From: Flavobacterium cerinum | GTDB lineage: Bacteria; Bacteroidota; Bacteroidia; Flavobacteriales; Flavobacteriaceae | Direction: 5' to 3' | Length of the DNA: 64,000 bases | Assembly: GCF_004028155.1 (NCBI RefSeq) | Contig: NZ_SBII01000010.1 | Coordinates: forward strand, 1 to 64,000 | Shown here: positions 8,835 through 15,438 of the stretch, piece by piece | How the letters are laid out: the number at the start of each line of letters is the position of its first letter | Numbering within the stretch: position 1 is the stretch's first letter | Translations under genes and position numbers: made by a program | The notes under the pieces: generated by a model | Database searches by the model: none | Told to the model about the DNA's origin: nothing | Seen by the model: the letters and a program-made list of their open reading frames with translations, nothing else

Positions 8835-10007
8835 TTAGTCTTTAAGTTTCCTTCTTTTCCTTTCTGCGCTTATCAGGTTTAATTCACGGCTTGTTTGTCC
8901 TGCTACCGAAGTATTTTCTTCTGCTCTTCTTATCAGGTAGGGCATAACATCCCTAACGGGGCCAAACGGAAGGTATTTTGCAACATTATAACCATGAGCC
9001 GCAAGATTGAAACTAATGTTGTCACTCATACCATATAACTGCCCAAACCATACTCTTTCGTCGTTTGAAGCAATACCATTCTTTTGCATTAGCTCCATTA
9101 GCATATAAGAGCTATCTTCATTGTGCGTACCTGCAAAAATGGCCATTTTATCTAAATGCTCTACCATATAGTTTACAGCGCCATTATAGTTAACATCCGT
9201 AGCTTCTTTAGAAACACATATTGGCGACACATACCCCATTTCTTCGGCTCTTTTATTTTCTTTTTCCATGTAAGCACCCCTAACGATCTTCATACCAATA
9301 TAAAAGCCTTCGGTCTTAGCCTGCTCATGTAATTTTTTAAGGTAATCAAGCCTGTCCCAACGGTACATTTGAAGAGTATTGAAAACAATAGCCTTCTCTT
9401 TATTGTATTTGCGCATCATATCAGCCACTAAATCATCTGCTGCATCCTGCATCCAGCTTTCCTCTGCATCAATTAGTAATGCAACATCATTAGCGTGAGC
9501 TGTTTTGCAAACAATCTCAAAACGTTCTACTACCCTCTCCCATTCTTTAGTTTCTTCAGGTGTAAATACTGTACCGGCACCTAATTTTTCCCAAAGCTCA
9601 AATCTTCCAAAACCGGTTGGCTTAAATACAGCAAACGGAATGGCTTTTTTCTCTTTTGCAAAATCAATGGTTTTCAATGTTTTTTCCAGTGCCTTATCAA
9701 ATTCAGACTCATCTTCCTTTGCTTCTACAGAATAATCCAATACGGATGACACTCCTTTAGTGAACAATTTATCTACGACAGGCAGACAGTCCTCTTCGGT
9801 AGTTCCTCCGCAAAAATGATCAAAAACAGTAGCCCTGATAAGGCCTTCAACCGGCAAATGCACTTTAAGCGCAAAATTAGTTACAGCAGTACCAATTTTA
9901 ACTAATGGCTCTGAAGCGATCATTTTAAAAAGAAAGTAAGCTCTATCCAGTTCTGTATCGCTTTTCAATACAAATGCATCGGCGGTATTATTGAAGATTT
10001 TTTCCAT
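8835..10007 (-). CDS. Proline dehydrogenase (stand-alone, FAD-dependent)
   Basis: It oxidises proline to pyrroline-5-carboxylate, passing electrons to FAD and the quinone pool. The 390-residue protein has the TIM-barrel signatures of the family, including MKIVRGAYMEKE and the C-terminal substrate motif RRAEENTSVAGQ. It is the mono-functional form, without a fused P5C dehydrogenase. I chose ATG 10007 (MEKIFNN) over the upstream ATG at 10046 because a TATATTTG promoter box at 10027-10034 would lie inside the longer frame and because family members begin this way. It is transcribed divergently from aroB, and the DUF4258 gene follows it. Confidence 0.93.
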   Translation of the reverse strand: MEKIFNNTADAFVLKSDTELDRAYFLFKMIASEPLVKIGTAVTNFALKVHLPVEGLIRATVFDHFCGGTTEEDCLPVVDKLFTKGVSSVLDYSVEAKEDESEFDKALEKTLKTIDFAKEKKAIPFAVFKPTGFGRFELWEKLGAGTVFTPEETKEWERVVERFEIVCKTAHANDVALLIDAEESWMQDAADDLVADMMRKYNKEKAIVFNTLQMYRWDRLDYLKKLHEQAKTEGFYIGMKIVRGAYMEKENKRAEEMGYVSPICVSKEATDVNYNGAVNYMVEHLDKMAIFAGTHNEDSSYMLMELMQKNGIASNDERVWFGQLYGMSDNISFNLAAHGYNVAKYLPFGPVRDVMPYLIRRAEENTSVAGQTSRELNLISAERKRRKLKD

Positions 10008-10026
10008 TGTTTTTAAAAAATTTGTG

Positions 10027-10034
10027 CAAATATA
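10027..10034 (-). promoter_or_regulatory. Probable -7 element of proline dehydrogenase
   Basis: TATATTTG on the minus strand lies 19 bp before ATG 10007 and matches TAnnTTTG. No TTG is seen at the usual distance upstream, so the -33 element is weak or different. Confidence 0.5.
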
Positions 10035-10098
10035 AATACTACGCAAGAATTAATCGTAATAATTACCTTATTTTGCTTTTTCATTACTACAATAAATT

Positions 10099-11166
10099 AT
10101 GCAGACACTTAAAACTACAGGATATTCCATTCTCTTTAACGATAATTGTTACACCTACCTGCAGGATGTTTTACAGCAAAATGATTATTCTACAGTATTT
10201 ATATTAGCAGATTCTAATACATCTCAGCACTGCCTTCCTGGTTTTCTTTCGCAGTTAGCGACTGAACTCTCTATCGAAATTATTGAAATAGAACCGGGCG
10301 AAAGCAATAAGTCTATAGAAACCTGCATTGAAGTATGGCATGCAATGACAGAACTTGGAGCCGACAGAAAAAGTATCTTAATTAATATTGGCGGCGGAGT
10401 AGTAACTGATTTAGGCGGATTTGTAGCTTCTACTTTTAAAAGAGGAATGGATTTTATAAACGTACCTACTTCACTACTTTCTATGGTAGATGCTTCGATA
10501 GGCGGAAAAACCGGCGTTGACCTTGGTGTACTTAAAAATCAAATTGGCGTTATAAACACTCCTAAAGCTGTTTTAATAGATACTAATTTTCTAAATACCC
10601 TTCCTGCTCCTGAAATGCGTTCGGGTCTGGCAGAGATGCTAAAACACGGATTAATTGCTGACAGCGAGTATTGGAAACAATTTTCTAACCTTACCGGATT
10701 AACTACAGATGATCTTGGCGCTTTAATATACCGTTCGGTTGAAATCAAGAACAGTGTTGTAGAACAGGATCCTACAGAAAAAGGGCTGCGCAAAATACTT
10801 AACTTTGGTCATACCATGGGTCACGCCATAGAGTCATACTTTCTAGAGAGTCCAGAAAACGTTCCTTTATTACACGGAGAAGCGGTAGCCATTGGCATGA
10901 TATTGGAAGCCTATATTTCGTTGAACAAAAAGCTAATTACTCCCAAAGAATATTTTGAGATAAAAACCGTAATCCAATCCATTTTTAATACCGTTAACTT
11001 TAGTGAAAAAGACATTGCAGAAATCCTGAAATTGCTGGTTCATGATAAAAAAAATGTAGGAGGAAAGGTGCAATTTGTACTACTTGACGGAATAGGAAAT
11101 GCGGTTATTGACCAAGATGTAGAAAATGCGTTGATATTCAATGCATTTGATGATTATCAAAACTAA
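10099..11166 (+). CDS. aroB: 3-dehydroquinate synthase
   Basis: It converts DAHP to 3-dehydroquinate in the second step of the shikimate pathway, using NAD and a divalent metal. The 355-residue protein carries the NAD loop NIGGGVVTDLGGFVAS, the NVPTSLLSMVDASIGGKTG motif, and the metal ligands in SGLAEMLKHG, NFGHTMGHAIES and LLHGEAVAIGM. Length and motif order are normal. It starts 91 bp from the divergent proline dehydrogenase and is followed by a 300-bp gap before the arginine decarboxylase. Confidence 0.97.
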   Translation: MQTLKTTGYSILFNDNCYTYLQDVLQQNDYSTVFILADSNTSQHCLPGFLSQLATELSIEIIEIEPGESNKSIETCIEVWHAMTELGADRKSILINIGGGVVTDLGGFVASTFKRGMDFINVPTSLLSMVDASIGGKTGVDLGVLKNQIGVINTPKAVLIDTNFLNTLPAPEMRSGLAEMLKHGLIADSEYWKQFSNLTGLTTDDLGALIYRSVEIKNSVVEQDPTEKGLRKILNFGHTMGHAIESYFLESPENVPLLHGEAVAIGMILEAYISLNKKLITPKEYFEIKTVIQSIFNTVNFSEKDIAEILKLLVHDKKNVGGKVQFVLLDGIGNAVIDQDVENALIFNAFDDYQN

Positions 11167-11209
11167 TAATTTTTTAAACATTTGTTTTTAAATACGAAGT
11201 AATATTTTT

Positions 11210-11217
11210 TACATTTG
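11210..11217 (+). promoter_or_regulatory. Candidate -7 element for the small ORF/speA leader
   Basis: TACATTTG matches TAnnTTTG. A TTG at 11182-11184 lies 25 nt upstream, slightly beyond the usual range. Transcription from here would start at about 11223 and give the arginine decarboxylase mRNA a leader of roughly 240 nt. Confidence 0.45.
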
Positions 11218-11222
11218 CCGAG

Positions 11223-11399
11223 ATGAAAATGAACCATAACATGTTTTCCCTCTTTGGGACTATTAGAAAATCCATGGCTTTTCCTGTTATTAGCAGGTCG
11301 GTTTTTTCTTTGCGGAATATTTCCGGTATGGAAACTTTTAATAATGGTAATGCCTGGCAAGAAAAACTGCAGATTGTATATGCAAATATAAGGGTTTGA
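11223..11399 (+). CDS. Possible 58-residue small protein in the leader of the arginine decarboxylase gene
   Basis: A 58-codon frame, ATG 11223 to TGA 11397-11399, fills the gap between aroB and the arginine decarboxylase gene. The product begins MKMNHNMFSLFGTIRKSMAF and ends in a basic, hydrophobic tail. I recognise no family. It would be nearly leaderless if the TACATTTG box at 11210 is used, so a structured leader RNA is an alternative. A frame of this length can occur by chance; conservation would decide. Confidence 0.3.
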   Translation: MKMNHNMFSLFGTIRKSMAFPVISRSVFSLRNISGMETFNNGNAWQEKLQIVYANIRV

Positions 11400-11464
11400 A
11401 AATCAGATTATAATTTTAGGACATGTCTAAATTTTTATAATCTAATTTATATATCAAACATCTA

Positions 11465-12871
11465 ATGAATACAAAATATTTTGACCTTATAAACCAAACT
11501 TTTTACTTTCCACAGGAAGAATTCACCCTAAACAAAGATAATTTACAGTTTCATAACATCGATTTGATGAAACTTGTTGAGCAGTATGGAACGCCTTTAA
11601 AATTCACCTACCTGCCTCAAATTTCAAACAATATCCGTAAAGCGAAAAGCTGGTTCAGGAATTCGATGGAAAAAAACAAATACGAAGGTAAATACTATTA
11701 CTGTTATTGTACTAAAAGTTCTCATTTTGAATATATAATGGATGAGGCTTTTAAAAACAATATCCATATGGAAACGTCTTCAGCATTTGACGTTAACATT
11801 GTTGAGAAACTGCTTGAAAAAGGCAAAATAAATAAAAACACTTATATAATTTGCAACGGTTTTAAAAGAGACCAGTATGTAGAGAACATAGCGCGACTTA
11901 TAAACAACGGACATAGCAGGACTATTCCAATTATTGATAACTACGAAGAACTTGATCTTTTACAGGAACAAATTCCGGGCAAATTCAAAATAGGAATACG
12001 TATTGCTGCCGAAGAAGAACCGAAGTTTGAGTTTTATACTTCAAGATTAGGTATCGGTTATAAAAACATCCTTCCTTTTTACAGAAAGCAAATACACGAA
12101 AACAAGAATGTGGAACTAAAAATGCTTCACTTCTTTATTAATACCGGCATTAGAGATACGTCTTACTACTGGAACGAACTTGTTAAATGTTTAAAGGTAT
12201 ATGTAAACCTTAAAAAAGAATGTCCATCATTAGACAGTCTTAATATTGGTGGTGGTTTCCCTATCAAAAATTCATTGGCATTTGAATACGACTATCAATA
12301 TATGATAGACGAGATTCTTAACCAGATCAAAATTGCTTGTGATGACGCCGAAGTTGATGTACCAAACATTTTTACAGAATTTGGTTCGTTCACTGTAGGT
12401 GAAAGTGGAGGAGCTATCTACCAGGTTCTGTACCAAAAACAACAAAATGACAGGGAAAAATGGAACATGATCGATTCATCTTTCATTACTACTCTTCCTG
12501 ATACATGGGCTATCAACAAGCGTTTCATCATGCTTGCTGTAAACCGATGGAATGATCAATATGAAAGAGTATTATTAGGCGGTATGACTTGTGATAGCGA
12601 CGATTATTACAACTCAGAGCAAAACATGAATGCCATTTACCTGCCTAAATACAATAAAGAGAAACCACTATATATTGGGTTCTTTAATACAGGTGCTTAT
12701 CAGGAAACTATTGGCGGCTATGGAGGACTTCACCACTGCCTTATCCCCCAGCCTAAGCATATTCTTATTGACAGGGACGAAAACGGTATACTTGCAACAG
12801 AAGTATTTTCTGAGCAGCAGCAAGCCGAAGAAGTTCTTAATATTTTAGGATACAACAGAGAGAAAAAATAA
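11465..12871 (+). CDS. speA: Arginine decarboxylase (PLP-dependent, alanine-racemase-type fold)
   Basis: It should convert arginine to agmatine, the entry to polyamine synthesis, although the symbol rests on family resemblance only. The 468-residue protein belongs to the group IV Orn/DAP/Arg decarboxylases. A YCTKSSHF motif near residues 81-88 supplies the PLP lysine (about K84), GGGFPIKN binds the cofactor phosphate, and MTCDSDDYY near the C-terminus holds the active-site cysteine and aspartate from the partner subunit. It is shorter than E. coli SpeA, as usual in this lineage. The gene starts a probable operon with the deoxyhypusine-synthase-like gene (30-bp gap) and the acidic protein. Confidence 0.88.
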   Translation: MNTKYFDLINQTFYFPQEEFTLNKDNLQFHNIDLMKLVEQYGTPLKFTYLPQISNNIRKAKSWFRNSMEKNKYEGKYYYCYCTKSSHFEYIMDEAFKNNIHMETSSAFDVNIVEKLLEKGKINKNTYIICNGFKRDQYVENIARLINNGHSRTIPIIDNYEELDLLQEQIPGKFKIGIRIAAEEEPKFEFYTSRLGIGYKNILPFYRKQIHENKNVELKMLHFFINTGIRDTSYYWNELVKCLKVYVNLKKECPSLDSLNIGGGFPIKNSLAFEYDYQYMIDEILNQIKIACDDAEVDVPNIFTEFGSFTVGESGGAIYQVLYQKQQNDREKWNMIDSSFITTLPDTWAINKRFIMLAVNRWNDQYERVLLGGMTCDSDDYYNSEQNMNAIYLPKYNKEKPLYIGFFNTGAYQETIGGYGGLHHCLIPQPKHILIDRDENGILATEVFSEQQQAEEVLNILGYNREKK

Positions 12872-12901
12872 CTATTGAATATTTAATAAATTACGACTAC
12901 A

Positions 12902-13873
12902 ATGAGCAAAGGACCAATTAGCCAGTTTATTGAAAAGTACTATCTTCACTTTAACAGTGCTGCTTTAGTAGATGCCGCAAAAGGGTATGAAAAGCAATTG
13001 CAAGATGGTGCAAAAATGATGGTGACGCTTGCAGGAGCTATGAGTACGGCAGAGCTGGGGAAAATTTTCGCAGAAATGATACGTCAGGATAAAGTACAAA
13101 TCATTTCATGTACAGGAGCTAACCTTGAAGAAGATATTATGAATCTTGTGGCACACTCTCATTATGAGCGCGTACCTAACTATAGAGACCTTACTCCACA
13201 AGAGGAATGGGATCTTTTAGAAAGAGGACTTAATCGTGTAACGGATACTTGTATTCCTGAACATGAAGCTTTCCGTCGCTTACAGAAGCATATTTTCAAA
13301 ATATGGAAAGATGCTGATGATAAAGGTGAGCGTTATTTACCACATGAATTCATGTATAAAATGCTGCTTTCAGGCGTTCTTGAAGAATATTATGAAATAG
13401 ATCTTAAAGACAGCTGGATGTATGCTGCTGCAGAGAAAAATTTACCTATAATTGTACCAGGATGGGAAGACAGTACAATGGGTAACATTTTTGCCTCTTA
13501 TGTTATTAAAGGAGAATTAAAAGCATCTACAATGAAGTCTGGTATTGAATACATGACTTTCCTTGCAGACTGGTATTCTAAAAATAGTAGTAATGGTGTA
13601 GGTTTCTTCCAGATTGGTGGTGGTATTGCAGGAGATTTCCCTATATGCGTTGTACCAATGCTTTATCAGGATATGGAAATGCATGATGTTCCTTTCTGGA
13701 GCTATTTCTGCCAGATCTCTGACTCAACAACCAGTTATGGCTCATATTCAGGCGCTGTACCTAATGAAAAAATTACATGGGGTAAACTTGATATTAATAC
13801 CCCCAAATTTATAATAGAATCTGATGCAACTATTGTTGCCCCACTTATATTTGCTTACTTATTAGATTTATAA
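12902..13873 (+). CDS. Deoxyhypusine-synthase-like protein
   Basis: This 323-residue protein has the deoxyhypusine synthase fold: the NAD-binding segment ISCTGANLEEDIMNLVAHSHY (about residues 68-88) with GWEDSTMGN and FQIGGGIAGDFP. EKITWGKLD places a lysine at 295, where the eukaryotic enzyme has its catalytic lysine. Eukaryotic enzymes move an aminobutyl group from spermidine to eIF5A, which bacteria lack. Bacterial homologues probably act on small amines, for example in homospermidine or related polyamine synthesis. Its place 30 bp after the arginine decarboxylase supports a polyamine role. The fold is certain; the reaction is inferred. Confidence 0.85.
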   Translation: MSKGPISQFIEKYYLHFNSAALVDAAKGYEKQLQDGAKMMVTLAGAMSTAELGKIFAEMIRQDKVQIISCTGANLEEDIMNLVAHSHYERVPNYRDLTPQEEWDLLERGLNRVTDTCIPEHEAFRRLQKHIFKIWKDADDKGERYLPHEFMYKMLLSGVLEEYYEIDLKDSWMYAAAEKNLPIIVPGWEDSTMGNIFASYVIKGELKASTMKSGIEYMTFLADWYSKNSSNGVGFFQIGGGIAGDFPICVVPMLYQDMEMHDVPFWSYFCQISDSTTSYGSYSGAVPNEKITWGKLDINTPKFIIESDATIVAPLIFAYLLDL

Positions 13874-13880
13874 TAGATTT

Positions 13881-14282
13881 ATGAAAAGAGTTATAGTTGA
13901 CTACGCCAAACTAACTAATGAGATTTTAACCCTGTTGGTTGAAAGATTTCCTGAAGGATATGATGATTCTAATATCATCCGTTTTAAAAATGCTAAAAAT
14001 GAAACCATTGAAGCTGTTGAAGTAAGAACGGAAGACACCATATACCTTGTAAAAGTAAGCACTAAACTTGCAGACAGGATTGAAAATTTTGATGAGGATG
14101 ATATAGACCCTACAGAGGAAATCGACGGATTAAAAGATCTTGACATCGCTGACGATGCGGATGACGATGACGACGTTGAAGAAAAAGTGGATAGTCCGGA
14201 TAATGAAGATGATGGCGAAGATGGAGATAATCGTGATATTGAAGATACCGAATATTCTGAAGATGACGAAGATGAAGATTAA
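13881..14282 (+). CDS. Small protein with a long acidic tail
   Basis: The first 75 or so residues of this 133-residue protein look folded (MKRVIVDYAKLTNEILTLLV, then a YLVKVSTKLADRIE segment). From about residue 75 the chain is almost only Asp and Glu with a few Ser, Asn and Gly, so it should be disordered and strongly negative. I recognise no family. It starts 7 bp after the deoxyhypusine-synthase-like gene and before a terminator, so it is the last gene of that operon. Binding of polyamines or basic proteins by the tail is only a guess. Confidence 0.7.
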   Translation: MKRVIVDYAKLTNEILTLLVERFPEGYDDSNIIRFKNAKNETIEAVEVRTEDTIYLVKVSTKLADRIENFDEDDIDPTEEIDGLKDLDIADDADDDDDVEEKVDSPDNEDDGEDGDNRDIEDTEYSEDDEDED

Positions 14283-14301
14283 CTCATCTTTAAATAATAT
14301 T

Positions 14302-14328
14302 AAAGAACTCTTAACAGAGTTCTTTTTT
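14302..14328 (+). terminator. Terminator of the arginine decarboxylase operon
   Basis: A perfect 10-bp stem (14302-14311 with 14316-14325) and 4-nt loop are followed by a T run, 20 bp after the stop codon of the acidic protein. Confidence 0.85.
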
Positions 14329-14356
14329 TGTTTGCAATAATTTACTTTTATAAAAA

Positions 14357-14833
14357 ATGAATACAATGAAGCATACCATTACCATCTTTGCAGCAGGATT
14401 ATTGCTGCTTAACTCCTGTCAGAAGAAAGAAGAAAAGCCTGAAACTGTAGTTGAAGAAACAACTATTGAAAAGATCACAGAAACTGCTGCTGAAAAAGAC
14501 ATGTGCTTTTTACAGGTAATTTCACGTGATACTATAATGCTTACTATTACAAGAGATGGTGATAATATTTCCGGAACTTACAAATCAATTCCTTTCGAGA
14601 AAGATAAAAAAACAAATGTTTTTAAGGGTACTATCAAAGACAATGTAGTTACCGCTGTTGGAACTGTATCTGCAGAAGGAATGACAAACAAAGAAGAAAT
14701 TATCTTCACTATAGATGACAAGCAGGCTTCTATCAAATTTGGCGAAATGATTGAAGGCGACGACGGAGTTTACAGATACAAAAATGTAAACAATACATCC
14801 CCTATGGCTATAACTAAAGTAGATTGTAAATAG
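14357..14833 (+). CDS. Small lipoprotein of unknown function
   Basis: The signal peptide ends in the lipobox LLNSC (cysteine about residue 21), so the mature 138-residue protein should be lipid-anchored in the cell envelope. A Glu/Lys-rich linker follows, then a beta-rich domain with SGTYKSIPFEKD and GTVSAEGMTNKEE. I recognise no named family. ATG 14366 is an equally plausible start. The gene stands alone between two terminators. Confidence 0.75.
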   Translation: MNTMKHTITIFAAGLLLLNSCQKKEEKPETVVEETTIEKITETAAEKDMCFLQVISRDTIMLTITRDGDNISGTYKSIPFEKDKKTNVFKGTIKDNVVTAVGTVSAEGMTNKEEIIFTIDDKQASIKFGEMIEGDDGVYRYKNVNNTSPMAITKVDCK

Positions 14834-14851
14834 AGCAAGTATAAGTATAAT

Positions 14852-14892
14852 AAAAAAGGTCACAACCCCAAAATAGGGTTGGGACCTTTTTT
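14852..14892. terminator. Bidirectional terminator
   Basis: A 17-bp stem with one mismatch (14852-14868 with 14876-14892) has A on one side and T on the other. It separates the convergent lipoprotein and DinB genes. Confidence 0.88.
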
Positions 14893-14911
14893 ATTTATAG
14901 ATACTGTGTAC

Positions 14912-15430
14912 TTAAAGATATCTTTCCTTAAATATTTTCATGTGATGGTTTTGATGTCCTATAATTAAGAAACCCAAAGCTCTTACTGACACTGTAAACC
15001 CGGATGCTGTTCCTTTTCTCATAAGGTCTTCTTCCTTAAGTGATTTAAAGAACATAATATTAGCATGACGTAGTGCAGACATTTCGGTCAACAGATCATT
15101 AATACTTCTATCATCTCCATGTGCATTGGCAGCATAATCATTTTCTTCAAAACCAGGAAGCGCCGTAGTGTCTCCACGTGAAAAACGAAGTGCTCTATAA
15201 GCAAATACTCTTTCTGAATCTATAAGGTGCTGAATAATATCTTTAATTGTCCATTTACCTTCAGCATAGCGATAATCATATTTATCCATAGGGATTTCGC
15301 GTACAAAGTGAACAAAATTATGCACGCTGATTTCCAACTCTTCTACTAAAGTATACGTTGGATCAATTTCTGTAATGTAAGCACCGTGGTAAGGTGCATA
15401 TTCGTTTGTTTCTAATTGATTTGATTTCAT
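14912..15430 (-). CDS. DinB/YfiT-like putative metal-dependent protein
   Basis: This 172-residue four-helix-bundle protein shows the three metal-binding histidines of the DinB superfamily: H68 in DIIQHLIDSER, and H159 and H163 in GHQNHHMKIFKERYL. Family members include thiol transferases and hydrolases, but most, like this one, have no proven reaction. It starts 8 bp downstream of the PEP carboxylase stop and is probably co-transcribed with that gene. Confidence 0.85.
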   Translation of the reverse strand: MKSNQLETNEYAPYHGAYITEIDPTYTLVEELEISVHNFVHFVREIPMDKYDYRYAEGKWTIKDIIQHLIDSERVFAYRALRFSRGDTTALPGFEENDYAANAHGDDRSINDLLTEMSALRHANIMFFKSLKEEDLMRKGTASGFTVSVRALGFLIIGHQNHHMKIFKERYL

Positions 15431-15438
15431 ATTGTTTT

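Noticed and set aside
12902..13873. Deoxyhypusine synthase acting on a translation factor
   Set aside because: Bacteria use EF-P, not eIF5A, and no eIF5A-like gene is in the window, so protein modification is unlikely.
14140..14280. Apparent GA-rich tandem repeat
   Set aside because: There is no regular period; the pattern comes from runs of GAT, GAC, GAA and GAG codons in the acidic tail.
14130..14366. Minus-strand frame rich in Ile and Phe opposite the acidic tail gene
   Set aside because: Its composition is the reverse complement of Asp/Glu codons, not a real membrane protein.
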